From contig JAHCHO010000002.1 of NCBI GenBank assembly GCA_026129685.1, forward strand, positions 434,001 through 498,000: a DNA stretch of 64,000 nucleotides, given 5' to 3'. The position numbers and the translations under genes were made by a program. The stretch is from Fimbriimonadaceae bacterium. Lineage in GTDB: Bacteria; Armatimonadota; Fimbriimonadia; Fimbriimonadales; Fimbriimonadaceae. Within the stretch, counting starts at the first letter, position 1. Every line of letters starts with the position of its first letter. The notes beneath the pieces are model-generated. The model was not told where the DNA came from and did no database searches. It saw nothing but the letters and a program-made list of their open reading frames with translations. Below, piece by piece: positions 26,973 through 35,487 of this stretch.

Positions 26973-27855
26973 CGCCGGGCCCTCCGTCCACGATCTGGGG
27001 AGGCTTGACGGGCATCGAACTGGCCCCCACCAAGTCCCGGGTGCGGATCACGCCGATCAGTTCGGTCTCCGCAATGCGCGTGCCGTGGGACCGCGCGGTG
27101 TCGGCGATCCAGTCGACGATGGGATCGACCAGCGTGAGGTCGGGCAGGGTCAGGTTGAACGAGACTTGCGCCGACTCGCGGCTCGCCAGGTAGAAGCCGA
27201 GGGCGCGGACCCCCACGAACCGAAGATCGCCTTCCGAACGCCGGGTACGAATCTCCTTGGCAATACCCTTCGCCACCGAGACGTCGGCCGTCGCGAGGTT
27301 CGCGTTCGCCGCGACCAGGAAGTCCCGGTGGCCCAGCACGGTGACGCCAAGCCGGGAATGGGCGCGGTCCGGGCCGAAGTCCGGGTTGAGGGTTCGCCCC
27401 AACAGCGAGCCGAACCCGCCCCGGCGCAGGCTCGGAAGGTCGGATTCGTGGCGTCCCCGCTCCGACTTCTCGTACAAGAACACGGGGAGATCGTGCCGAT
27501 CGGCGAGGGCGGCGGCGAAGGTCTCGATCATCGCGTGCAGTTCAGCGTTCCCCAAGACGCCCTCGGAGGACGGCAACGGGATGAACGGACAAACGTCGAG
27601 GGCGCCGACGCGCGGATGGACCCCGACGTGTCGGTTCAGGTCGATCGCGTCGAAGGCAAGGGCGGCAAGGTCGAGCAACGCTTCGAACACGATGGACGGC
27701 TCGCCACTGAACGCGCTGACCGTGCGGTTGTGGTCCACGTCGCCCTGGAGGTAGTGGACCCGGAGGGGGCGCGCTTCGAGGACTTCTCCGAATCGCCGCA
27801 CCAACGACGTCTCACGGCCGAACGACCAGTTGGGGACGGTAAGGAGGCGAAGCAT
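26959..27855 (-). CDS. Glutamate formiminotransferase-like protein (FTCD N-terminal type)
   Basis: 298 residues matching the formiminotransferase domain of FTCD, without the cyclodeaminase half. Recognisable parts are VPNWSFGRE, DVDHNRTVSAFSG, DLNRHVGVHPRVGALDVCPF and GHRDFLVAANANL. The enzyme moves a formimino (or formyl) group from formiminoglutamate to tetrahydrofolate. It starts four bases after fabI and overlaps purK, so it probably supplies one-carbon units near purine synthesis, though histidine degradation is the other known role. Confidence 0.88.
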   Translation of the reverse strand: MLRLLTVPNWSFGRETSLVRRFGEVLEARPLRVHYLQGDVDHNRTVSAFSGEPSIVFEALLDLAALAFDAIDLNRHVGVHPRVGALDVCPFIPLPSSEGVLGNAELHAMIETFAAALADRHDLPVFLYEKSERGRHESDLPSLRRGGFGSLLGRTLNPDFGPDRAHSRLGVTVLGHRDFLVAANANLATADVSVAKGIAKEIRTRRSEGDLRFVGVRALGFYLASRESAQVSFNLTLPDLTLVDPIVDWIADTARSHGTRIAETELIGVIRTRDLVGASSMPVKPPQIVDGGPGDVLA

Positions 27856-27859
27856 CGGC

Positions 27860-28627
27860 CTACGGTCCGACCATGTTGTAGCCGCCGTCGATGAACACGA
27901 TCTGTCCGGTGACGCCACGGCTCAGGTCGCTGAGGTAGTAGACGGCGGACCCGGCCACCTCGGCTTGCTCGGCCGGGCGCTTGAGGGGAGCGCGCTCCCG
28001 AACGTGCTCGATCTTCGCCGACAGACCCTTGACGCCTCGCGCGGAGACGGTATTGATCGGGCCGGGAGAGAGCACGTTGACGCGAATACCGCGACCGCCC
28101 AGGTCGAGGGCAAGGTAACGCGCGGAGGATTCAAGGGCGGCCTTGGCGACCCCCATCACGTTGTAGTTCCCCGCCGCCCGGGTGCTGCCGAGGTAGCTCA
28201 GGCAGACAATGCTCGCGTCGTCCCTCATCAGCGGCTCGAGGGTCCGACAGAGGGCGACGAACGAGTAGGCGGACACGTCGAGGGCGATCCGGAACCCCTC
28301 GCGGCTGGTGTGGATGAACTGCCCCTCGAGCTCCTCGCGCAGGGCGTAGGCCACGGAGTGCACGATGAAGTCGACGCCGTCCGGATAGAGCGCCCGAACC
28401 TGATCGGGAAGTCCGACGAGTTGCTCGTCGTCGGAAAAGTCCACGAGGACGGTTTCGTAGCGGGGATCCTCCTCGAGCAAGCGCTGGACGCCGCCGAGCA
28501 TTCGCTCGTTTTGGACTCCCAGCGCGACCTTCGCACCGTGGTCGGACGCAGCCTGAGCGATGGACCAGCCGATGCTGTGCCGATTGGTGACACCGAAGAC
28601 CAGCCCTTTCTTACCTGCGAGCAACAT
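27860..28627 (-). CDS. fabI: Enoyl-[acyl-carrier-protein] reductase (NADH)
   Basis: 255 residues of FabI-type short-chain reductase, the last step of each fatty-acid elongation cycle. GLVFGVTNRHSIGWSIA is the glycine-rich NAD(H) loop, and the Tyr-x6-Lys catalytic pair reads YNVMGVAK. GYNMVG closes the protein. The ATG at 28627 is preceded nine bases upstream by CATAAT. The frame is open upstream without a stop for the whole preceding glycosidase, so an N-terminal fusion is formally possible. The independent start and promoter-like box make normal FabI expression more likely. Confidence 0.93.
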   Translation of the reverse strand: MLLAGKKGLVFGVTNRHSIGWSIAQAASDHGAKVALGVQNERMLGGVQRLLEEDPRYETVLVDFSDDEQLVGLPDQVRALYPDGVDFIVHSVAYALREELEGQFIHTSREGFRIALDVSAYSFVALCRTLEPLMRDDASIVCLSYLGSTRAAGNYNVMGVAKAALESSARYLALDLGGRGIRVNVLSPGPINTVSARGVKGLSAKIEHVRERAPLKRPAEQAEVAGSAVYYLSDLSRGVTGQIVFIDGGYNMVGP

Positions 28628-31396
28628 ACTCCCGCCATTATGCGCGGATGCGACCGGTCGGTCCCGCCGGACGAAGGGCGGTAGGACCACATCCTTGGCC
28701 CGGGAAGCCGGGGTGATCTCGAGTTCGACGATCTCGCCGGCGCGATAGACGCATCGGACGGTCGTCCTTCCGGGCGCGTGGAGTTTGAAGTCCACGTCCC
28801 AGCCTTGCGGCCACGCGGGAAGGAGTCGGATCGCTCCACCGGCCTCGATCGAGTCCGCCTGGAGCAACATGAGGTTCGCCGTGTTAAGGAGGTTGCCGCC
28901 ATGGTTCTGGTCGGGCAACCAGTCGAAGTTGGGTCCCCAGGTCGCGGGCCAGCGGTAAGCGGGGTGCGAGTTCGCGGCTTTGACGCGGAGGATGCGGGCG
29001 GCCTCCTCGGTCATCCCGAGCAAGGCGGCGACATTGCCGTCGTAACCCCAGCCCGTGTCCAGCCGGTTTTTGCGGTGGGCATAGGCTCGCCGCGCCTCTT
29101 CGATCCGTTGGGGCCGTCCCAATTGAACCAGTCGGAACGGCCACACGCCGTACAACTCGCCGTTCTCGACGTTGCTGGTGCGAGGGTCGTACTTCTGGGC
29201 GGGAGCCAGTTCCCGGCCGGACTCGCCCTCCTCCAAGGGCAGTTCGGGACAGGCTGCGCGCATCCGGGCGAAGAAGGCCGCCTTGTCCTTCGGGACCAGG
29301 TTGGCGGGCAGGACCGTAAGGCGCTCCGTCACCTCGATCAGCCCGGCCACCGTCGGCATATCGTTGACGACGTCCGTCCAGTAGGTCTCGACGACCTGGG
29401 TGGGGTCGAGGACGATTCGTCCCTGCGCGTCCTTTCGGAATCGAGTGTCGAAGTAGCGGAGGGTCGTTTCCGCCATGGGCAGGACGCGCTCCGCTAGGAA
29501 CTTGCGATCCCGGGTGTAATCCCAGCGGTCCAGCATCAGCGCGACCAACTCAGGCCCCTGGTTCCACGCGTCGTCCCACCAAGGACACTGGACATCCTTG
29601 GGTTGGAGGCCTTCCCTATTCCAGCCGTAGTCTCCGCCGGAGTAGGTGCCGAAGGCGGTCATCGTTTCCGGAAAGTAAGCGCCCTCGGCGCCGTGGTACC
29701 GGCGTGTGCGGGATTCGGCGAGCGGGACCGCCGATTCGTAAAGGCGAAAGAAGGGATCGGACTGCTCGGCGTCGCCGGCGGCGAACATGGGATGGACAAG
29801 GTGGCGTTGGTTTTGGAACCAGAAGCAGTCGCCCCACTGGCGCCAGTCGGCGTCAAAGGGCATGCCCATCGCGGCGGGCTCCACGGAATAGAAGCCGCCG
29901 TTGAACTTGGCGGGGAACGCGCCGCGTCCCTGACACGCCTGGACGAAGCGTTGGAGGGTGTATCCCCGGGTGACGGGCGAACCCTCGTCGGCGGGACGGT
30001 GGGCGACGCGCTTGCCGTTTCGGTAGATGGCGGCTTCGCCCGTCGCGGCGTCGTAGGTGGCCGCGACGTGTTGCCACTCGTTCGGCGCGACGCACTTGGG
30101 GGCGACCAAGGTCAGGTCCCCGACGATCAGTCGAAGGGCGTCGCCGGGGTGGGTGTCGAAGAGGAAGCCGTCGTTGGCGCCGGCGGTGAGTTTGTCCACG
30201 ATTCGGCCGGGGCGGTTCCCTTCGGGGCGAATCCAGGCGTCCACCGTGAATCCCCCGAGGGACTTGACCTCCTGGTCCCCGGCTTTGGGCATGGGCGTGG
30301 GCGGCGCGCTCCAGTGGGCGGTCGCCTCGCCGGGCACCAGCCCCTGGGTCGCGGCCAGTTCGGCGATCCGGTTGGGTCGGATCGGATGATCCCACCAGGA
30401 GACCATCAGGAACTTGCCGGGGAAAACGTTCCCGCCGACCGAGTCCACCCCGATGCGGAATGGGTGCGCGTTTTGAGGAACCTCGGCGGGAGCGCGGTCG
30501 CCCTCGACGCGCACCCAACTGCGGTTCCAGAACTCCTTCCACCACTTGGCGGTCCGTCGCTGGGCCGGGTTGGCGTCGTTCGAGCCGGCGGCGACGGTGG
30601 CCAGCTTCGCTCGCCAGTCCTTGACCGTCCGAGTCTGGGCGCAAGCGGTGGCGAGGCGGAGGGCGAAGGACTTCCCTTCCCTGACCAACCCTCGATCGTC
30701 GGCGCGGACGAACCCCTCGCCCTCAAGCAAACCGCCGAAGGTCCGGTGGAGGATCGGATCGAACGTGCCCGGAAGCCCTTTGAGAGACTGGTTTTCCCAG
30801 ATCCGGGGCACGACGGAGGTTTCGTTGCGGTGGTACCAGACGAGACGGTCCGTTTCTGGCACGAACACGTCCGCCGACTCGACCTTGGGGAAGGGCCCAT
30901 CGTGAACGGTCCAAGCCGAGCGTTCCTCCTCCGGGGGCAGGGCGCGTGCCCGGTTTCGCCAGTTCTCGACGGTCGCTCGGACGGAGACCGGCTTGACAGA
31001 ACGTCCGGTCACATGGACGACATCGGCCCGGGAGTCTACGAAGAGACGCAAGTCGGTTCCGCCTCCGGAGACCTCGATGCGCCCGTCCTTCAGGTTCAGG
31101 CGCTGGCGAAAGTCGGCCGCGTGCTTCCACGGGCTCGGCTCGAAGTGAACGCGCACCCGGCCCAACTTGAGGAAGCGCGAAATCTCGGACAAAGCATCCG
31201 TTCGCGCGACGTAGAACAGGAGGTCGCCCGTATCCGCCTCGACCCATACGTTGAGGACGACCTCGCCGTTGCCGATAGGCATGGAACCGGCGGCGTCCAC
31301 CGAGGGCGTCCTCCACATCACGTCGAGCGCACTCGGATCGGGTGCGGCGGTTGTCAGCGCGGAGGCGGCGAGGAAGTTGAGGACGAGGCCGGACAT
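28628..31396 (-). CDS. Exported glycosidase with DUF5703-like N-terminus and LamG-like insert, open into fabI
   Basis: 923 codons from ATG 31396 with a signal peptide (MSGLVLNFLAASALTTAA). The N-terminus (WRTPSVDAAGSMPIGNGEVV, then SRFLKLGRVRVHF) matches DUF5703. A concanavalin-like segment (FTVDAWIRPEGNRPGRIVDK to EWQHVAATYDAATGEAAIY) is inserted, followed by an alpha/alpha-barrel similar to GH95-type fucosidases (CPWWDDAWNQGPELVALML, QNHGGNLLNTANLMLLQ). It probably attacks a plant or algal glycan. There is no stop codon before the FabI ATG: the same frame runs to 27860, making a possible 1178-residue product. Membership of the glycosidase clan is good; the substrate is unknown. Confidence 0.8.
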
Positions 31397-31470
31397 CGGA
31401 GAGCTGTTCGACGATCGTTGTCGGAACGCCTTCTCGCCTCGTTGGCATGGAAGGGCAGGACGAGTTTCGG

Positions 31471-31884
31471 TTAGCCGATCACGAGCCGCATCGCGCCGAC
31501 TCTGTCCATGACGCCTAGCATGGCTCGGTCGCTCGTGGCCAAAGGAAGGCTCCTTCGGACCGCCAACTCGACGTACGCGGCATCGTACACGGTAAGTCCC
31601 TGCTCGACGGCGAGGTCCAGGGTCGTGCTCCAGACCAGTTCGTGCGACTCCGAATCCACCTCTGTCCGGAGCGACCTGAGCAGCGCGACCGCCTCCTGGG
31701 CGAGATCGGCGTCCATTCGACCGACTCGCCGAGCGGTACGGATGCAGTTCCCAACCTCGTACAGCCATAGGGATGGAACGACCAAGCCACTCTCGGCAGC
31801 CAAGCGGAGGCAACCATCGGTGTACTCGGTGGCTTCGTCCGCGAAGCACCAGGACAAGGTGACGGAAGCGTCAGCTACGAACAA
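31471..31884 (-). CDS. vapC: PIN-domain toxin, VapC-like
   Basis: About 137 residues with the PIN acidic centre: Asp in VADAS, Glu in YEVGN, and Asp pair near LTVYDAAYVE and LATSD. VapC toxins are metal-dependent ribonucleases that cut tRNA or rRNA. It starts (TTG) directly after the stop of the antitoxin gene on the same strand, the standard antitoxin-toxin order. Confidence 0.88.
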   Translation of the reverse strand: MFVADASVTLSWCFADEATEYTDGCLRLAAESGLVVPSLWLYEVGNCIRTARRVGRMDADLAQEAVALLRSLRTEVDSESHELVWSTTLDLAVEQGLTVYDAAYVELAVRRSLPLATSDRAMLGVMDRVGAMRLVIG

Positions 31885-32136
31885 CTACCGTCGCCGCCCG
31901 TCGTCAATCATCGCGCGTACGGTCGGACCCTTACCGGTTCGAGCCTGTAACCGATGGAATCTCGCGACGATCTGGGCCGGACGATCGCCCGGTTGATGGG
32001 TTGGCGTCGGTTCGAGCGCACGGACCTCCGCGACCGGCTTGCCCTCTCGCGTCAGCACGACGGCCTCGACGGACTGAAGGCACCGGATCAGGTCCTCCAA
32101 ATCCGGCCTTGACTCAAGCGTTCGGTGCACGTGCAT
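31885..32136 (-). CDS. vapB: Antitoxin of the VapBC pair (Phd/YefM-like)
   Basis: An 83-residue antitoxin. The segment VVLTREGKPVAEVRAL is the Phd/YefM-type DNA-binding strand pattern, and the charged C-terminus (AMIDDGRRR) would bind the toxin. The start at 32136 is chosen because TACAAT lies exactly six bases upstream, matching the leaderless dinB arrangement. Stop and toxin start abut, so expression is coupled and probably autoregulated. Confidence 0.8.
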   Translation of the reverse strand: MHVHRTLESRPDLEDLIRCLQSVEAVVLTREGKPVAEVRALEPTPTHQPGDRPAQIVARFHRLQARTGKGPTVRAMIDDGRRR

Positions 32137-32142
32137 GGGACC

Positions 32143-32148
32143 ATTGTA
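32143..32148 (-). promoter_or_regulatory. -10 box of leaderless vapBC transcript
   Basis: TACAAT on the minus strand with six bases to the ATG. The sequence TACAATGGTCCCATG differs from the dinB promoter-start region by one base. Confidence 0.6.
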
Positions 32149-32217
32149 CAGTGGTCGCTGACCGGACCGGTCCACTCGGTCGGAACACGGTGGGATAGGG
32201 TCGCGGAACGCGACGGC

Positions 32218-32238
32218 GGCTAGAATCGGGATCGTGAG
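32218..32238 (+). repeat. Promoter-start repeat, copy 1
   Basis: A 21-base stretch beginning GGCTAGAATCGGG, with TAGAAT (32221-32226) as the -10 box seven bases before the GTG start of the lipoprotein gene. It is identical to 32781-32801. Confidence 0.7.
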
Positions 32239-32743
32239 GCAAGGACTCTCCCGCCGTGTTGTCGCAGGAGTTGGTGCGACAGCTCTTGGCTCGCTCGTCG
32301 CGCTCTCGTGCGAACCTGCCGCGAAGGGCCAGGTCCAGCCGGATCTCCGGAGCGAGGGAGTCGCCTATGGGATCGCCTTCGAACACGGGAGCGGGACGCT
32401 CCTTGTCTGGGTTCGCAGCGAGGCCGAGGACCTCGTCGCGGTGGACCGGTACGCGCTGGGGGTTCGAATCAGCGGTGTCCAAGGCCTCGTTCCGACAGAA
32501 TGGAACCGAGGAACCAACAAGGCGAGGGCGCCGGCCGAGTCGGACTGGGTGGCGCTTCGGAACGGTCAGACCGCGACGTGGACTTTGTCGGCACGCGGCG
32601 CGTGGCGCGAGGCCCTACGCAATGCCGACTCGCCGACCGCCTCGTTCGGAGACGAACCGAGCCCAATGCCCGCGTTCTTCGCGAAGGAGAAAGCCCGCGT
32701 CTGGGCTTTCCCGAAGGACATCCCGATCGAGATACGGCCCTGA
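32234..32743 (+). CDS. Lipoprotein of unknown function
   Basis: 169 residues. GTG start with TAGAAT seven bases upstream. The N-terminus has Arg-Arg followed by a hydrophobic stretch and Cys (GSLVALSCEP), a lipoprotein signal with Tat-like character. The mature part has no recognisable domain. It is followed 53 bases on by a Tat-signal protein gene that uses an identical promoter-start sequence, so the two appear to be parallel units with shared control. Confidence 0.6.
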   Translation: MRQGLSRRVVAGVGATALGSLVALSCEPAAKGQVQPDLRSEGVAYGIAFEHGSGTLLVWVRSEAEDLVAVDRYALGVRISGVQGLVPTEWNRGTNKARAPAESDWVALRNGQTATWTLSARGAWREALRNADSPTASFGDEPSPMPAFFAKEKARVWAFPKDIPIEIRP

Positions 32744-32780
32744 ACCCCGCCAGAGTCGCCAAGGTATGGCCCCGACGTCG

Positions 32781-32801
32781 GGCTAGAATCGGGATCGTGA
32801 G
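32781..32801 (+). repeat. Promoter-start repeat, copy 2
   Basis: Identical 21-base copy of 32218-32238; TAGAAT at 32784-32789 lies seven bases before the GTG start at 32797. Confidence 0.7.
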
Positions 32802-33087
32802 TCAGCGACCGACCCGAAGAGACGTGCTCGCGACCGGCCTGGCGGCCGGAGTCGCCGCGACCCTGAAGGCGACCGCGAAGAGTCAGGACAATCCCGAGCC
32901 TCCGGTGGACACCGCCGCCGTAGAGTCCCTGCTCGAGAAGCCCTTCCCGGCCGAGCACAAGGCGAAACTCCAGGAAGCGGTGAAAGCGAGCCGTGCGAAC
33001 TCGGAAGCCCGTCGGAAGCACCCCCTGACCGAGAACTCCGAGCCTTGCTTCCGTTTCGTCGCCAAGCCTGTCGAGGCAAAGCGATGA
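32797..33087 (+). CDS. Small Tat-signal protein upstream of amidase
   Basis: 96 residues. A twin-arginine-type signal (TRRDVLATGLAAGVAATLKA) is followed by a short charged helix-rich region with no domain I recognise. Its TGA overlaps the ATG of the amidase (ATGA), so the two are coupled. Possibly a small exported subunit or maturation factor of the amidase, which itself lacks a signal peptide. Function unknown. Confidence 0.6.
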   Translation: MSQRPTRRDVLATGLAAGVAATLKATAKSQDNPEPPVDTAAVESLLEKPFPAEHKAKLQEAVKASRANSEARRKHPLTENSEPCFRFVAKPVEAKR

Positions 33088-34445
33088 GCGTTTCTCCCTT
33101 CGCCTCGCTCGCCGAACTGGGTTCGGCACTGAAGAAGAAGCAGGTCTCGTCCCTTGAGCTCACCGACCTGTACCTGGGCCGCCTCAAAACCTTGGGGCGC
33201 GAGCACCGGGCGGTCGCCGAACTGACCGAGGAACGGGCGCGGGAACAGGCGAGACGCGCCGACGCGACCCCGCGCAAGGGTCCTTTGCACGGCATCCCGT
33301 TCGGGGTCAAGGACCTGTTGGCCACGAAGGGCATTCCCACACGATGGGGTTCGCCCGGTCACGCGGACCAGGTGTTCGACTTCGACGCGACCGTCGTGGA
33401 ACGTCTGCAGAACGCGGGCGGCGTGCTCGTCGCGAAACTCGAGATGATCGCCCTTGCCGGCGGCGGCAACTACGATGAGGCGGACGCGAGCCGCATGGGG
33501 GCGTGCCTGTGCGCCTGGGACAAGACGCTTTGGGCGGGCGGTTCGAGCAGCGGCTCGGGTTCGGCCACCGCTCTTGGCTGCGTGGGGTACGCGATCGGCA
33601 CGGAGACGAGCGGGAGCATCCTGTGCCCCTGCGCCTTCAACGGGGTCTCCGGGATACGGCCGACGTACGGTCGGGTCAGCCGCCACGGCGCGATGGCCCT
33701 TGCCTGGACCCTCGACAAGATCGGTCCGATCGCCCGATCGATCGAGGACTGCGCCCTGGTCCTGACGGCGATCGCGGGTCCCGACCCGCGCGACGAAACG
33801 ACCACCATGCCGCGCCTCGACCTTCGGCCGCGCGGCCCGCGCCCACGAGTCGGACTCATCAAAGAGACCTTCGAACCGCTCTCGAGCGTGGCGAACGCGT
33901 ACGAGTCGGCCCTTGCCGTGTTGCGCAAGCAGGGCTACGAAACGGTCGAGGTCAAGTTGCCGGATTTGCCCTACGACCTCGCGATGGGCATCTTGGTGGA
34001 CGCGGAGGGGGCGAGCGCGCACGAGCGTTTCATCCGTTCCGAACGCCTGCACCTGTTGCCGGACAAGAAGCAGATGGCGGGATTGGCCGCCTCGCTGGCG
34101 ACCCCGGCGACCGACTATCTTTGGGCGCAAAGGTTACGCCGCGAGGCCCTGGTCGCGAACCAGGTTTGGGACGCCTGCGATTGCCTCTTCTCGCCGGTCT
34201 TCTACAAGCGGTCGCTTCCGGTCGATAAGCCCTTCAGCGAAACCTGGTCGGGGATGGGCGGCGATCTGATCACGCCGAGCAACCTGCTCGGTTGGCCGGC
34301 GGCGGCGTTCCCGATCGGATTAGACGGCGGAGCGCCGCTCGGGGGACAGGTTGTGGCCCAGGCATGCCGCGAAGACGTTTGCGTCCGAGTGGCGCGCGAT
34401 TTCCAGCGGGAAACGGACTTTCACACCCGGCGGCCCGTCGGGTAG
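33084..34445 (+). CDS. Amidase-signature family hydrolase
   Basis: 453 residues with the amidase-signature Ser-cisSer-Lys triad: GVKDLLA (Lys), AGGSSSGSGSATA (cis-Ser) and TETSGSI (Ser nucleophile). It resembles GatA and other AS-family amidases. No gatB or gatC lies adjacent, so a stand-alone amidase is more likely than the glutamyl-tRNA amidotransferase subunit. Four-base overlap with the Tat-signal gene. Substrate unknown. Confidence 0.88.
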   Translation: MSVSPFASLAELGSALKKKQVSSLELTDLYLGRLKTLGREHRAVAELTEERAREQARRADATPRKGPLHGIPFGVKDLLATKGIPTRWGSPGHADQVFDFDATVVERLQNAGGVLVAKLEMIALAGGGNYDEADASRMGACLCAWDKTLWAGGSSSGSGSATALGCVGYAIGTETSGSILCPCAFNGVSGIRPTYGRVSRHGAMALAWTLDKIGPIARSIEDCALVLTAIAGPDPRDETTTMPRLDLRPRGPRPRVGLIKETFEPLSSVANAYESALAVLRKQGYETVEVKLPDLPYDLAMGILVDAEGASAHERFIRSERLHLLPDKKQMAGLAASLATPATDYLWAQRLRREALVANQVWDACDCLFSPVFYKRSLPVDKPFSETWSGMGGDLITPSNLLGWPAAAFPIGLDGGAPLGGQVVAQACREDVCVRVARDFQRETDFHTRRPVG

Positions 34446-34535
34446 CAGGGTGGACCGACCTTCCGGTCCATGGGGCGCAGAGGAGGAGGGAACCCTCGTT
34501 GCTTTCTCGAACGAAGTGCCTCGAACGGGATCGAG

Positions 34536-35450
34536 ATGAGCAACGCTGACCCCATCAAGAGAATCTCCGCGGCTTTGAGGGAGATCGCGGACGCCCTCGA
34601 CTCCATGGCTAGGCAGGCGGATGACGAGCCGGTCCGATCGTCCGCGGAAGGACGCGGCATCGCCACGAAGCTCGATCCGGAGACGGTTTGTAGCTCGCCC
34701 CTACCCGATGCGGGTCCGTTCATGTCGCCCGGCATACCCCTGTTTCTCGAGGCGAACGGGGTCACGATCGTGCAACAGAGGCCTGCGCCCGACCTGGGAC
34801 TGATCGGCATCGCCGACTTCGTCGCCCAGAAGCACGCGACGGTCAGCGAGTTCATGCAACGGCTGAAGAGAGCCCTGAACGACGGCAGAACGGTATCCCT
34901 GGATCTCTCTCGGAGGCCGCAAGAAACGATCGCGGACGTGACGATGGCCGCAACCATGATGTACCGTGCGGGCCTTCTCGAGGAGTACCGCTACGAGCGA
35001 GCCCCGAGGTGCCGGCTGCAGTGCGCCCCCGGCCGAGCCCCGATCGCGGTGGCCTTCATCACGGGCTCGTGGCTCGAGCTGCACGTCCTCGGGACCTTGC
35101 GCGACCTGGTCGACGAGTTGGCGATGCAGGATCGAACGGACATCGGCCTGGGCTACCAGATCCGGTTGCCCAACGGTGACCAGTTTGAGTTGGACATCTG
35201 CTGTCTCGTGGATCGCGGGCGTCTCATCTGGGTCGAAGCGAAGACGGGCGACAACTTCAACGCCTTGTTGGGCAAGTACGCGAGCTACCGAAAGTCTCTG
35301 AAGGTCGCCTCGACCGACGCCGTGCTGTGTTGTCCGGAGTTCGATTCGGACTCGGCCTCGAGAGCCAGAGCGGCGGTTGCGGAGATGGTGGCGGCCGGAA
35401 TCTCGGACATCCGGGCGCTCCTCAGGTCGAGGCTCAGCGCGTCGGCTTAG
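34536..35450 (+). CDS. PD-(D/E)XK-fold nuclease-like protein
   Basis: 304 residues. The last 130 read GSWLELHVLGTLRDL, then FELDICCLVDRGRLIWVEAK and LGKYASYRKS, the GxWLE...LDI...VEAKTG pattern of restriction-endonuclease-like folds near DUF1887/Card1-type nucleases. The N-terminal 150 residues lack a recognisable CARF domain. It might be a DNA or RNA nuclease in defence or repair, but this is inferred from fold motifs only. Start ATG 34536 has GGGA ahead. No effector partner is adjacent. Confidence 0.65.
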   Translation: MSNADPIKRISAALREIADALDSMARQADDEPVRSSAEGRGIATKLDPETVCSSPLPDAGPFMSPGIPLFLEANGVTIVQQRPAPDLGLIGIADFVAQKHATVSEFMQRLKRALNDGRTVSLDLSRRPQETIADVTMAATMMYRAGLLEEYRYERAPRCRLQCAPGRAPIAVAFITGSWLELHVLGTLRDLVDELAMQDRTDIGLGYQIRLPNGDQFELDICCLVDRGRLIWVEAKTGDNFNALLGKYASYRKSLKVASTDAVLCCPEFDSDSASRARAAVAEMVAAGISDIRALLRSRLSASA

Positions 35451-35487
35451 CCACGGCCGACGTGGACTCTGCCACACTCAAACGACC

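Noticed and set aside
29603-31474. Long plus-strand frame across the glycosidase
   Set aside because: Shadow frame of the minus-strand gene, no start signal or motifs.
33084-34445. GatA, subunit A of glutamyl-tRNA(Gln) amidotransferase
   Set aside because: No gatB or gatC neighbour, and the preceding Tat-signal gene suggests a different context; kept as amidase-signature family.
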